Shown one piece after another: positions 27,298 through 36,546 of a stretch of DNA of 64,000 nucleotides; within the stretch, counting starts at the first letter, position 1; the number at the start of each line of letters is the position of its first letter. Where the stretch lies: positions 248,001 to 312,000 of the forward strand of contig CAVPTI010000020.1 of NCBI GenBank assembly GCA_963708775.1, in the 5' to 3' direction. The stretch is from JAGVSR01 sp963708775 (GTDB lineage: Bacteria > Pseudomonadota > Alphaproteobacteria > Rhizobiales > Hyphomicrobiaceae). The position numbers and the translations under genes are program-made. The notes beneath the pieces were generated by a model. That model did no database searches and was not told the DNA's origin. It worked only from the letters and a program-made list of their open reading frames with translations.

Positions 27298-27531
27298 TCA
27301 GCGGATAAATTCGTAGAGCAGATCGTGGAAAGGCGACTTCCAAGGCAGCAGATTAATGCCGAGGGCTGATTTGACGAGGTAAAGCCCGGCGGCCACCGAG
27401 ATCAGGCCTGCGCCGATCGCAATGGCCGACATAAGGGTGCGCAGGGCGGCCAAGACCGCCGAACCGGTCTGGGCCTGTGCGTCACCCACAGGTGTCTTAA
27501 ACGTGGTCAGGGAGGTGGTGGTTGGGATCAT
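27298..27531 (-). CDS. Small membrane protein, unknown function
   Basis: A 77-residue protein with one central hydrophobic helix that may be two short ones (MSAIAIGAGLISVAAGLYLV, about residues 34-53), a polar N-terminus and an aromatic C-terminus (PWKSPFHDLLYEFI). No family recognised. It ends just before the shared terminator, and REP-like array B lies upstream of it, between it and dihydroorotase. Confidence 0.55.
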   Translation of the reverse strand: MIPTTTSLTTFKTPVGDAQAQTGSAVLAALRTLMSAIAIGAGLISVAAGLYLVKSALGINLLPWKSPFHDLLYEFIR

Positions 27532-27572
27532 GGTGAGACCGGCACTGCAAAGCCGGTGCCATGACTTGGATC

Positions 27573-27690
27573 GCGCCTTCCGACTCCGCTGCGCGGAGCC
27601 GGCCGGAAGGCGATAACTCGATTGCGCCTTCCGACTCCGCTGCGCGGAGCCGGCCGGAAGGCGCGCGGCGCGGAGCCGGCCGAAAGGCGA
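27573..27690. repeat. REP-like palindrome array B (two units and a fragment)
   Basis: Units at 27573-27612 and 27624-27664 with arms GCGCCTTCC/GGAAGGCG(C) and core GACTCCGCTGCGCGGAGCCGGCC, followed by a right-half fragment to 27689. It abuts the stop codon of the dihydroorotase gene. Same family as arrays A and C. Confidence 0.85.
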
Positions 27691-29016
27691 TTAGACGTCG
27701 TAGAAGCGGACGGGTTCGCCGAAGCCCGATTTGACGAGTTCGCCCTGCCACATGACGCGACGGCCGCGGACGAACGTGCCGACGGGCCAGCCGGTGACGT
27801 CCTTGCCGTCGTACGGCGTCCAGCCGACGCGACTTTCGATCCAGCTGTCCCGGATCGTTTCACGGCGTTTCATATCGACAAGGGTCAGGTCGGCGTCCCA
27901 GCCGACCGCGAGGCGGCCTTTGCCGCGGATCCCGAAGAGCCGCTGAGGGCCGTGGCTCGTCAGATCGACGAAGCGTTGCAGCGACAGTCGGCCGGCGTTG
28001 ACGTGGTCGAGCATGATGGGGACGAGCGTTTGCACGCCGGTCATGCCGGAATGGGAACCGGGGTAGGCGTGGTCCTTTTCCTCACGGGTGTGGGGGGCGT
28101 GATCGGAACCCAGCACGTCGACGACGCCGTCGGCGAGGGCCTTCCAGATGCGGTCGCGATGGCGGGCGTCGCGGACAGGCGGGTTCATCTGAACGTAGGT
28201 GCCGAGGCGCTCGTAGCATTCGGGGGCGGCGAGGGTGAGATGGTGAGGCGTGACCTCGACGCTCGCCCACTCTTTGTGGTGCTCAAGGAAATCCATTTCC
28301 TCGCCCGTGGATATATGCAGCACGTGGACGCGGCGGCGGTACTTTTCAGCGAAGGCAACGAGACGTTTCGTGGCCATGAGAGCGGCTTCTTCGTCACGCC
28401 AGACGGGATGCGAGGACGGATCGCCGGGGACGCGGAGGTGCATGCGCGACTTGAGACGGTCTTCATCTTCGGCATGGAAAGACGCGCGGCGAGACAGCTT
28501 CGCGACGATCTTTTCGAGTGATGGCGGATCGTCGACCAGGAGGTTGCCGGTGGAGGAGCCCATGAAGACCTTGATGCCGGCCGAACCCTCGAGACGTTCC
28601 AGTTCAGGTATATGATCGATGTTCTCGCGGGTTCCGCCGACGAAGAAGGCGAAGTCGCATAGCATGCGGTGGCGGGCAGCGCCGACCTTGGCGGCCAGCG
28701 TCGCGGCGCACGTCGTAAGCGGCGCCGTGTTGGGCATCTCGAACACGGCCGTGACACCGCCGGCGACGGCTGCGCGGCTGCCGGTTTCGAGATCTTCCTT
28801 GTGGGTGAGGCCCGGCTCGCGGAAGTGGACTTGCGTGTCGATGACGCCGGGCAGGATATGCAGGCCCTTCGCGTCCAGCGTATCCAGTGTTTTGGCCGAA
28901 GCAAGCGCGCCCAGAGCTACTATTCGGCCGTCGCGGATGCCGATGTCGCGGACGCCTTCGCCATCGTGATTGACGACAGTGGCGCCTGTAATGAGGAGGT
29001 CGAGGGGTGCGGTCAT
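27691..29016 (-). CDS. pyrC: Dihydroorotase (class I amidohydrolase), first metal His replaced
   Basis: A 441-residue amidohydrolase expected to interconvert carbamoyl-aspartate and dihydroorotate in pyrimidine synthesis. Present: KVFMGSSTGNL (carboxylated Lys), HAEDEDRL and HVLHISTGEEMDFL metal His, and LGSDHAPHTREEKDH with the catalytic Asp. The N-terminal metal motif reads DTQVHFREPG, with Gln in place of the first His of the usual HxH. I believe related alphaproteobacterial sequences share this, so it may be a subgroup trait. The start was placed at 29016 (MTAPLDLLITG). Confidence 0.88.
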   Translation of the reverse strand: MTAPLDLLITGATVVNHDGEGVRDIGIRDGRIVALGALASAKTLDTLDAKGLHILPGVIDTQVHFREPGLTHKEDLETGSRAAVAGGVTAVFEMPNTAPLTTCAATLAAKVGAARHRMLCDFAFFVGGTRENIDHIPELERLEGSAGIKVFMGSSTGNLLVDDPPSLEKIVAKLSRRASFHAEDEDRLKSRMHLRVPGDPSSHPVWRDEEAALMATKRLVAFAEKYRRRVHVLHISTGEEMDFLEHHKEWASVEVTPHHLTLAAPECYERLGTYVQMNPPVRDARHRDRIWKALADGVVDVLGSDHAPHTREEKDHAYPGSHSGMTGVQTLVPIMLDHVNAGRLSLQRFVDLTSHGPQRLFGIRGKGRLAVGWDADLTLVDMKRRETIRDSWIESRVGWTPYDGKDVTGWPVGTFVRGRRVMWQGELVKSGFGEPVRFYDV

Positions 29017-29115
29017 GGGACATTCCGGTAGAACGAAGGTGGGGCGGGTTCCAGCTTGCCATGGCGGGCGCCGGCGCCTTAGGTACGCAGCAGCACATAG
29101 CAACCCTCAGGTCCG

Positions 29116-29972
29116 ATGACGAGTGAGATCAAACACGTGGTTCTGCCCGATCGTGGCATCGTGGCGGTCAATGGCGCCGACGCGACGAAGCTGTTGCAGG
29201 GCCTCGTGACCAACGATGTTGCGCTGCTCGACACGCAGCCGGCCGTTTATGCGGGGCTGCTCTCGCCACAGGGCAAGATCCTGTTCGACTTTATCGTGGT
29301 GAAGACGCCCGACGGCGCACTGATCGATGTGGCGCAGGATCAGGCCGCTGCACTCGTGAAGCGGCTGACGATGTACAAGCTGCGCGCGGCGGTGACGATT
29401 TCGGATGTCTCGGCACAGCATGCGGTGGTCGCTGTATTCGGACAGGATGCGCGGTTCGGGCAAGGGATCGTTTACTCTGATCCGCGCTTGCCTGATCTTG
29501 GGCTGCGCGCGATCGTCGAGACCAAGGATGCGGTTGCGGTGAATACGGACGCGGCGGCGTATCATGCCTTTCGCGTTGGCCTTGGTGTTCCGGAAGGCGG
29601 GCGGGATTATGCCTTCGGCGATGCGTTTCCGCACGAGGCGCTGTTCGATCAGCTGCACGGCGTGTCATTCACAAAGGGGTGCTACGTCGGGCAGGAGATC
29701 GTTTCGCGGATGGAGCATCGCGGCACAGCGCGCAAGCGCATCGTGCCCGTCAACGCCGACGGACCACTTGTCGAGGGAGCCGCTGTCATGGCGGGCGATG
29801 TGGAGATCGGCAGGCTTGGATCGACGGCGGGATCGCGCGGGCTTGCATGCTGCGGCTCGACCGGGTGGACGAGTTCGCGGCGAAGGGCGTGCCGTTGACG
29901 GTGGAGGGCGCGCCGATCACTGTTTCAATCCCGGCATGGGCGCACTTCAAGACGCTGGCCGCTCACTCCTGA
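29116..29972 (+). CDS. ygfZ: Folate-binding protein YgfZ/IBA57 family, C-terminus frameshifted
   Basis: A tetrahydrofolate-dependent helper for Fe-S enzyme maturation. The N-terminal 245 residues are in one frame and include the signature KGCYVGQEIVSRMEHRG. After GSTAGSRGLA the frame turns to nonsense and stops at 29898. The next frame carries the expected end (MLRLDRVDEFAAKGVPLTVEG, then ITVSIPAWAHF) with a stop at 29972. One base is missing near 29845-29848 (GCATG where GCAATG is expected). The 3-methyladenine glycosylase gene follows 14 bases after the restored stop. Confidence 0.88.
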
Positions 29973-29986
29973 CGCAGGAGCCTGCA

Positions 29987-30592
29987 ATGGCGAAAACACC
30001 GGCTATGGATCGATGCCCGTGGACGGGCACGGATCCGCTCTATGTTCAGTATCACGACGAGGAATGGGGCGTGCCGCACGCCGACGAACGCCGGCTGTTC
30101 GAGAAGCTGATCCTCGAAGGGTTCCAGGCCGGGCTGTCGTGGATCACGATCCTCAGAAAGCGCGAAGCGTTCCGCCGCGCGTTTCACAAGTTCGATCCGG
30201 AGCGGATCGTGAGGTATGGCGAAAAGGACGTTGCGCGGCTGATGGCAGACGCGGGCATCGTTCGCAACAAACTGAAGATCGAAGCGACGATCGACAACGC
30301 GCGGGCCTATTTGAAACTGCGGGAACGCACGACGCTGGCGGCGTTCCTGTGGTCGCAGATGGAGAACGGACCGATCCTCAACCGCTTTGCAAGCATGAAG
30401 GAGGTGCCGGCTGAGACCGTGGAGTCGAAGCGCATCTCGAAGGCGCTGAAGGCTGAGGGCTTCCGGTTCGTCGGGCCGACGACCATCTACGCCTACATGC
30501 AGTCGGTGGGGCTTGTGAACGATCATCTCACCGCCTGTCCGCGACATGCGGCCGTGTGCAAGCTTCACCGTGGCTTTGAGCATCCGCAATGA
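29987..30592 (+). CDS. tag: DNA-3-methyladenine glycosylase I
   Basis: A 201-residue base-excision enzyme that removes 3-methyladenine from alkylated DNA. Family features: CPWTGTDPLYVQYHDEEWGVP at the N-terminus with a zinc Cys and His, FEKLILEGFQAGLSWITIL, KRISKALKAEGFRFVGPT, and the C-terminal zinc ligands in HLTACPRHAAVC. GCAGGAG seven bases before the ATG decides the start at 29987. The stop overlaps the next gene by four bases (ATGA). Confidence 0.95.
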   Translation: MAKTPAMDRCPWTGTDPLYVQYHDEEWGVPHADERRLFEKLILEGFQAGLSWITILRKREAFRRAFHKFDPERIVRYGEKDVARLMADAGIVRNKLKIEATIDNARAYLKLRERTTLAAFLWSQMENGPILNRFASMKEVPAETVESKRISKALKAEGFRFVGPTTIYAYMQSVGLVNDHLTACPRHAAVCKLHRGFEHPQ

Positions 30593-31206
30593 CAGAGGGC
30601 CAGCACGGGGTGCGCCCGCGCGCATGGCAGCGCATGCTTTCGGGGCGGCGGCTTGATCTGTTGGACCCGTCGCCGGACGACATCGAGATCGCGGACATCG
30701 CGCACGGACTTGCCCGCGTTGCGCGATGGAATGGGCAGACCGTCGGCGATCATGCTTTCTCGGTGGCCGAGCATGCGTTGATCGTGGAAGCCATCGTGTC
30801 GGACCGCGCGCCCCAGCGCAGCGATCAGGACGCTCTCGCGGCTTTGCTTCACGACGCGCCGGAGTATGTGATCGGTGACCTCATCAGTCCCTTCAAGACG
30901 GCCATCGGGCTCGACTACAAAGCGTTCGAGCTGCGCATTTTAGGTGCGATACATTTGCGTTTTGGGCTGCCTGCCACATTGCAGCCGCATCTGACCGTTG
31001 CCATCAAGGCTGCTGACACCATCGCGGCATTCTATGAGGCCACGCGTCTCGCCGGGTTCAGCGAAGACGAGGCACGGCTCTACTTTGGCGAGCCGGATGG
31101 GCTCAGCCCCGGGCTCGCGCGCAAGCTCGAGCACCTGACGGCGTCGCCAACTGAAGAGGCCGAGAGACACTTTCTCGACAGGTTCGCGGCGCTGTATCGC
31201 GCCTGA
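30589..31206 (+). CDS. HD-domain hydrolase (YfbR-like 5'-nucleotidase family)
   Basis: A 205-residue metal-dependent phosphohydrolase. The HD motif is spread as GDHAFSVAEHALIVE, then LLHDAPEYVIGDLISPFK, then a later Asp (AIKAADTIAAFYE), the pattern of the YfbR/HDDC2 group acting on deoxynucleoside monophosphates. Substrate is inferred from family only. Its ATG overlaps the tag stop, so the ygfZ-tag-HD genes read as one operon. Confidence 0.85.
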   Translation: MTEGQHGVRPRAWQRMLSGRRLDLLDPSPDDIEIADIAHGLARVARWNGQTVGDHAFSVAEHALIVEAIVSDRAPQRSDQDALAALLHDAPEYVIGDLISPFKTAIGLDYKAFELRILGAIHLRFGLPATLQPHLTVAIKAADTIAAFYEATRLAGFSEDEARLYFGEPDGLSPGLARKLEHLTASPTEEAERHFLDRFAALYRA

Positions 31207-31372
31207 CCGGCGAGGAACGAAACAAACCGGACGAAGCTTGTACGCGGCTCGGGAATAATCTCTGACCCGACCCGTTAGGCAGAGCAGGTAGCAGCAGTCC
31301 GTGCACGTGTTGCGCATCGAAACAGACTGCGGCTTTCATCAACCAACGCTCTAAAGACGGGAGACTGAGCCC

Positions 31373-32422
31373 ATGGTATCGGACGCAAATGTGCGGCGTA
31401 TTCCGCGCGAGAGCCTCGAGCGTCATCACCCCAAAGGGACGTCGATGCGCCAGGAAGCCCCGGCCGTTGAAATTGGCCTCAATGCAGCCATCGTCGCCGT
31501 GCTCGACAACGAGCCGGTGGTTCTCGTCGTGCGTGAAGACGGCAATGGAGTGCAGGACAGCCTGCCTTCAGGTCCGTTTTCGCCGCTCAAGCACCGGACG
31601 TTCGAAGGCGGCCTCAGAAGCTGGGTGTCCGAGCAGGCCGAAATCGATTTGGGATATGTCGAGCAGCTCTATTCCTTCGGTGATCGCGGCCGACACGCGC
31701 AACCCGACGACGAGATGCCCCATGTTGTGTCCGTCGGCTATCTTGCGCTGACGGATGCGAGCCAGATCGACGAGGCGCAGCGCGGATCATGGCGCAGCTG
31801 GTATCACTATTTTCCCTGGGAAGACTGGCGCAAAGGCCGTCCCGCCATTTTGGAATCGGAGATCGTGCCGCGCCTGCGGGAATGGGCGGAGCGTCCGCAG
31901 CAGTCAGGCGATCCTGCTCGTCCTGTTGCGCGCCAGGATCGCATCCGGATGTGCTTTGCGGTCGATGGTGCGGCTTGGGACGAGGAAAAAGTTCTCGACC
32001 GCTACGAGCTTCTCTATGAGGCCGGGCTTGTCGAGGAAGCCCGCCGCGACGGCCGCGAATCTGCACTCGCCTGGTCGCCGGTGCCGCGTCTGGGCGCGAT
32101 GATGCGCTTCGATCATCGCCGGATCCTGGCGACCGCCATCGGCCGCACGCGCGCCAAGATCAAGTACCGTCCGGTGATCTTCGAACTGATGCCGCCCGAC
32201 TTCACGCTGTTCGAATTGCAGCGGACAGTGGAGGCGATCCTCGGGCCGCATCTGCACAAGCAGAACTTCCGCCGTCTGGTCGAAGGCGCGGGGCTCGTGG
32301 AGCCGACGGGTGAGATGAAGACACGGACCGGCGGTCGGCCCGCCAAGCTCTATCGCTTCCGCAAGGAAGTGCTGCTCGAACGTCCCGCGCCGGGCGTGCG
32401 CGTGAAGCCGGGTCGCGTTTGA
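31373..32422 (+). CDS. nadQ: NUDIX-domain transcriptional regulator of NAD synthesis (NadQ/NrtR-like)
   Basis: A 349-residue protein with an N-terminal degenerate NUDIX domain (EIGLNAAIVAVLDNEPVVLVV, residues 31-51; WVSEQAEIDLGYVEQLYSFGD) and a C-terminal winged helix-turn-helix (ELMPPDFTLFELQRTVEAIL, FRRLVEGAGLVEPTGE, GGRPAKLYRFR). The catalytic NUDIX box is not conserved, suggesting a ligand-sensing rather than hydrolytic role. Proteins of this build repress NAD genes. It lies directly upstream of nadABC, where two copies of an inverted repeat are found. The start is 31373 or 31445 (AAAGGGA precedes the latter). Confidence 0.85.
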   Translation: MVSDANVRRIPRESLERHHPKGTSMRQEAPAVEIGLNAAIVAVLDNEPVVLVVREDGNGVQDSLPSGPFSPLKHRTFEGGLRSWVSEQAEIDLGYVEQLYSFGDRGRHAQPDDEMPHVVSVGYLALTDASQIDEAQRGSWRSWYHYFPWEDWRKGRPAILESEIVPRLREWAERPQQSGDPARPVARQDRIRMCFAVDGAAWDEEKVLDRYELLYEAGLVEEARRDGRESALAWSPVPRLGAMMRFDHRRILATAIGRTRAKIKYRPVIFELMPPDFTLFELQRTVEAILGPHLHKQNFRRLVEGAGLVEPTGEMKTRTGGRPAKLYRFRKEVLLERPAPGVRVKPGRV

Positions 32423-32445
32423 TCGCATTGTTCTGACAGAGCACG

Positions 32446-32470
32446 GCCGTGGCGGGAGCACTGCCACGGC
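32446..32470 (+). terminator. Possible terminator after the NUDIX regulator gene
   Basis: A perfect 8-bp stem GCCGTGGC/GCCACGGC with a 9-nt loop, 23 bases after the stop. No real T-tract follows, so termination may be weak or rho-dependent. Confidence 0.45.
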
Positions 32471-32622
32471 AATTCAGTAAGTCCGCGTGATCGCGCTCAG
32501 CGTATCTTCCGGTCGTGGACGTGAGCCGTTGAAGCTCGGTTCGACCAATCACGAATAATTTGTGTCACGGCACGCCATTCCACTGGAAAAGCGGGTCGCG
32601 ATCCCTTAAATTAGGCAGAAGA

Positions 32623-32639
32623 GTGCTCCAATAGAGCAT
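32623..32639. promoter_or_regulatory. Candidate NAD-regulator operator 1
   Basis: Inverted repeat GTGCTC-CAATA-GAGCAT, 6-bp arms with a 5-base spacer. Same design as the second site 62 bases downstream, and both lie between the regulator gene and nadA. Confidence 0.6.
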
Positions 32640-32684
32640 AAGTCGACACTGCCGGCAAGTGCCGGATGTTCTCAGGCTCGCGTT

Positions 32685-32701
32685 ATGCTCGTATCGAGCA
32701 T
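32685..32701. promoter_or_regulatory. Candidate NAD-regulator operator 2
   Basis: Inverted repeat ATGCTC-GTATC-GAGCAT with perfect 6-bp arms (7 with the next bases) inside TTA/TAA flanks, ending 37 bases before the nadA start. The ATG at its left edge is in frame with nadA but is part of the palindrome; the true nadA start has its own ribosome site. Confidence 0.65.
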
Positions 32702-32738
32702 TAATTCTCGCGGGCCTGTGTTCAGGAGGATACGGTTT

Positions 32739-33815
32739 ATGGTGCAGGTGACCCTTCCGCTGAGCCGTTCCGCTGCCGCGACGGCAGTGCGTCCGGCCGC
32801 TGACTCTAGGCCGGATCATGGCATCACCTTTACGCCCGCGCTCGAACGCGAGCTGGCGCCGATCTATGCGCGCATGAAGCGCGTCGTGACGCCGATGGAG
32901 TGGGTGCAGTACGCGCCGCTCGTCAAGGCGATCAACGATCTCAAGGCCGAGCGTGACGCGGTGATCCTGGCGCACAACTACATGACGCCGGAGATCTTCC
33001 ACTGCGTGTCGGATTTCCGTGGCGACAGCTTGCAGCTGGCGCGTGAGGCGCGCGAAGGCGAAGGGCGACGTCATCGTCCAGGCCGGCGTGCACTTCATGG
33101 CGGAGACGTCGAAGCTGCTGTCGCCGAACAAGACCGTGCTGATCCCGGACCTGAGGGCTGGCTGTTCGCTGGCCGCCTCGATCACGGCGGCCGACGTGCG
33201 TCTGCTGCGCGAAGCCTATCCGGGCGTGCCGATCGTCACGTACGTCAACACATCGGCCGCGGTGAAGGCCGAGTGCGATATCACCTGCACGTCGTCGAAC
33301 GCCGTCAAGGTCGTCGAAAGCCTCGGCGCGCCGCGCGTGCTGCTCATCCCCGACGAGTATCTGTCGAAGTATGTGCAGTCGCAGACCAACGTCGAGATCA
33401 TCGCGTGGACGGGGCGCATTGTGAGGTGCATGAGCGCTTCACGGCGGAGGAGCTCGAAGCCTACCGCGATGCCGATCCGGGCGTGAAGATCATTGCGCAT
33501 CCGGAGTGCCCGCCGGACGTGATCGGTGTGGCCGACTTCACCGGTTCGACGTCGGGCATGATCAACTGGGTGAAGACGCATACGCCGAAGAAGGCGCTGC
33601 TCGTCACCGAATGCTCGATGGCGTCGAATGTCGCCGACGAAGTGCCGGGCGTGGAGTTCGTGCGGCCGTGCAATCTGTGCCCGCACATGAAGCGCATCAG
33701 CCTGGAGGCCATCTATGAGAGCCTCCGGGATCTCAAGTATGAAGTGACTGTCGATCCGGACATTGCCGAACGTGCGCGCCGGGCCGTGGAGCGCATGGTC
33801 AATCTCAACCACTGA
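32739..33815 (+). CDS. nadA: Quinolinate synthase NadA with two compensating frameshifts
   Basis: Makes quinolinate from iminoaspartate and dihydroxyacetone phosphate with a [4Fe-4S] cluster. AGGAGGA nine bases before ATG 32739 decides the start. N-terminal residues read correctly through DSLQLAREAR. Then an extra base near 33051-33054 shifts the frame, and a missing G in the run at 33411-33414 shifts it back. In between, the +1 frame encodes the proper KGDVIVQAGVHFMAETSK, then IPDLRAGCSLAASI with a cluster Cys and CTSSNAVKVVE. After the second site VHERFTAEELEAYR, CPPDVIGVADFTGSTSGM and FVRPCNLCPHMKRI are normal. As written, about 120 central residues would be wrong and the enzyme inactive. 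Confidence 0.9.
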   Translation: MVQVTLPLSRSAAATAVRPAADSRPDHGITFTPALERELAPIYARMKRVVTPMEWVQYAPLVKAINDLKAERDAVILAHNYMTPEIFHCVSDFRGDSLQLAREAREGEGRRHRPGRRALHGGDVEAAVAEQDRADPGPEGWLFAGRLDHGGRRASAARSLSGRADRHVRQHIGRGEGRVRYHLHVVERRQGRRKPRRAARAAHPRRVSVEVCAVADQRRDHRVDGAHCEVHERFTAEELEAYRDADPGVKIIAHPECPPDVIGVADFTGSTSGMINWVKTHTPKKALLVTECSMASNVADEVPGVEFVRPCNLCPHMKRISLEAIYESLRDLKYEVTVDPDIAERARRAVERMVNLNH

Positions 33816-33879
33816 TCTGATCCAGTTGTCCTGTGGCCTCCCCTTAGAGGCTTGCGAGCGAGGTGGCGTTTCATGGCCA

Positions 33880-35560
33880 ATGCGATTCGGGCCAATCCAT
33901 CGGGCCAAGACCATTCGGAACGGAAAGTTCAGCGGCTTTGCGAAGCCGGAGACGCCGCTCGGACCGGGTGACATCGTCATCGTCGGCGCCGGACTGGCTG
34001 GCCTTTACACGGCGCTGAAGCTCGCGCCGCTGCCGGTGACGATCGTGGCTGCCGCGCCGCTCGGGGAAGGTGCGTCGAGTGTGTGGGCGCAGGGCGGGAT
34101 CGCGGCCGCTGTCGGCGAGGGCGACACGGCCGCAGTCGCATGCGCACGACACGATCGTTGCAGGTGCCGGCATCGTCGACGAGGACGTGGCGCGGACGGT
34201 TGCGGAAGAGGCGGGGGATCGCGTGCGCGATCTTCTTCGCTACGGCGTGCCGTTCGACCGCGATCTGGAAGGTCATTTCGTGCTGTCGCGGGAGGCCGCG
34301 CATTCGGCGAAGCGCATCGTGCGCGTGTCAGGAGACCGGGCGGGTGCCGCCATCATGCAGGCGCTGATCGCGGCGGCGCGCGCGACGCCGTCGATCCGCG
34401 TGTTGACGGGGCACGAGGCGGAAGATCTCGTGATCGAGAATGGCCGCGTGGTCGGCGTTCGCCTGGCGCGCGGCGAGACGCGCGGCCAGGGCACATATGA
34501 GCTCATTCCGGCGAGCGCGGTGGTGCTCGCAACGGGCGGCGTCGGCGGGCTTTATGCGGTGACGACGAACCCGGCGTATGCGCGCGGGGAGGCGATCGCG
34601 TTTGCCGCGCGGGCGGGGGCGGTGATCGCCGATCCGGAGTTCGTGCAGTTCCATCCGACCGCCATCGACATCGGTGCCGATCCCGCTCCTCTTGCGACCG
34701 AGGCCCTTCGTGGCGAGGGTGCGTTGCTCGTCAACAAGGCCGGCGAGCGGTTCATGCTGCGGCATCATCCCGATGCGGAACTGGCGCCGCGCGATATCGT
34801 GGCGCGCGGGGTGTTCGAAGAGATTGTCGCCGGACGCGGCGCGTTCCTCGATTGCCGTAAGGCGATCGGTGATCGCTTCGCGACAGCGTATCCGACCGTG
34901 TTCGCCCACTGCAAGTCAGCCGGGATCGACCCGGTGACGGAGCTGATCCCTGTCGCGCCGGCTGCGCATTATCACATGGGCGGTATCGCAACCGACATGC
35001 ACGGGCGCTCGAGCGTGGAAGGCTTGTGGGCGGCCGGCGAGGTGGCGTCGACGGGCCTGCATGGCGCGAACCGGCTGGCGTCGAATTCGCTTTTGGAAGC
35101 GATCGTGCTGGGCGGGCGTGTGGCCGACGACATTCGCGCGCTCGTGCCGGCCGGGCACACCTATCCGGTGGCCGAGCTTCGCCTCGTCAAAGGCGGAACG
35201 GTCGTCGACATGCGCCTGCGCGCGGATGCTGTACGCCGGATCCGCCGCATCATGAGCGAAGATGTGGGTGTTGTGCGCGAGGCGAAAGGGCTCAGGCACG
35301 CGCTGTCGGCGCTGCGCGAGATCGAACGGGAGGCTGCGGGCGATGCCGTGGTGAGCAACATGGCGCTGACGGCCCGGCTGATTGCGGCAGCAGCGTTAGC
35401 CCGCAAGGAAAGCCGTGGCGGGCATTACCGCAGCGACTATCCCGACGCTCAGGCGCGGCTTGCGAAGCGGACGTTCGTGACACTCGATGATCTGCGGATG
35501 ATCGAGGCAGGCATTGCGAAGCCGCGGCGGGCGCGCGTGGCGCTGGAGATGTCGCTGTGA
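33880..35560 (+). CDS. nadB: L-aspartate oxidase NadB, frameshifted near the N-terminus
   Basis: FAD enzyme that makes iminoaspartate for NadA. The first frame carries the FAD dinucleotide motif DIVIVGAGLAGLYTALKLA and SSVWAQGGIAAAVGEGDTAA. Near 34131-34138 one extra base moves the rest to the next frame: HAHDTIVAGAGIVDEDVA, VLATGGVGGLYAVTTNP, FVQFHPTAIDIG, HYHMGGIATDMHGR and ASTGLHGANRLASNSLLE, all family hallmarks. The corrected length is 559 residues. The exact start (33880) is uncertain. The stop overlaps the nadC GTG start. Confidence 0.88.
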
Positions 35561-36408
35561 GCCTTCCGCGATTGCCGAAGGCACTCGTCGCGCGGGCCGT
35601 AGCGGACGCGCTGGCGGAAGATCTGGGACTTGCCGGTGATCTCACGACGGATGCGACCGTTGCCGCGGATGCGCATGCAGACGCGGTGATCGCGTCGCGG
35701 CAGACGGGCGTCATCGCGGGGCTGGATCTGGCCCAGGAGGCGTTTGCGGCGATGGATGCGAGCGTTCGTTTCGAACGCGTCAAGGCGGATGGCGATCGCG
35801 TCGATAAGGGTGATGTGGTTGCACGCATCTCGGGGAACGCGCGCGCGATCCTCACGGGCGAGCGGGTCGCTCTGAATTATCTTGGCCGATTGAGCGGGAT
35901 CGCCTCGCTGACGCGGCGCTATGTGGACGCGATTGCAGGGACGAAGGCGGCGATTGCCGATACGCGCAAGACAACGCCGGGACTGCGAGCATTCGAGAAG
36001 TATGCGGTGCGCTGCGGGGGCGGGCAGAACCATCGTACCGGGCTGTTTGATGCCATCCTGATCAAGGACAACCACATCGTCGCCGCGGGAGGCATGGAGA
36101 CGGCAATTGCTCGCGCGCGCGCCTACGCCGGGCACATGGTGAAAATAGAGGTGGAGGTTGATACGCTCGATCAGTTGGCGCTGGTGCTGAACCACAACAT
36201 CGACGCCGTGCTGCTCGACAACATGGCACCGGATACGCTCGCAAAAGCCGTCAAGATGGTGGGCGGCAAGATCATCACGGAAGCGTCCGGCGGAGTGAGC
36301 TTGACGACGGTCCGGGGCATTGCGGACACTGGTGTGGACCTGATCTCCATTGGCGCACTCACCCATTCGGCCTCGGTGCTCGACCTCGGGCTGGATTTCG
36401 CAAGCTAG
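35557..36408 (+). CDS. nadC: Nicotinate-nucleotide pyrophosphorylase (carboxylating)
   Basis: A 283-residue quinolinate phosphoribosyltransferase, third step of de novo NAD synthesis. Motifs: EDLGLAGDLTTDATV, ERVALNYLGRLSGIASLTRRYV, DTRKTTPGLRAFEKYAVRCG, GGGQNHRTGLFDAILIKDNH, and ITEASGGVSLTTVRGIADTG. The frame is intact. The GTG start at 35557 overlaps the nadB TGA (GTGA), so it is translationally coupled to nadB. Confidence 0.96.
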   Translation: MSLPRLPKALVARAVADALAEDLGLAGDLTTDATVAADAHADAVIASRQTGVIAGLDLAQEAFAAMDASVRFERVKADGDRVDKGDVVARISGNARAILTGERVALNYLGRLSGIASLTRRYVDAIAGTKAAIADTRKTTPGLRAFEKYAVRCGGGQNHRTGLFDAILIKDNHIVAAGGMETAIARARAYAGHMVKIEVEVDTLDQLALVLNHNIDAVLLDNMAPDTLAKAVKMVGGKIITEASGGVSLTTVRGIADTGVDLISIGALTHSASVLDLGLDFAS

Positions 36409-36415
36409 GCTGGGG

Positions 36416-36433
36416 CGGCAACGAAAGTTGCCG
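36416..36433 (+). terminator. GNRA hairpin after nadC
   Basis: A perfect 7-bp stem CGGCAAC/GTTGCCG closed by a GAAA tetraloop, seven bases after the nadC stop. No T-tract; it could stabilise the 3' end rather than terminate. Confidence 0.4.
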
Positions 36434-36546
36434 GGCCGGCGTTAACGGACCGCGCAGCTTGCTTTTGCCGCAATCATCACCCAAGTGCATGACTGCCCGT
36501 TGACCGGGTGAATGAGGAACCGCCACCGAGGCGGAGCGTGGAGACC

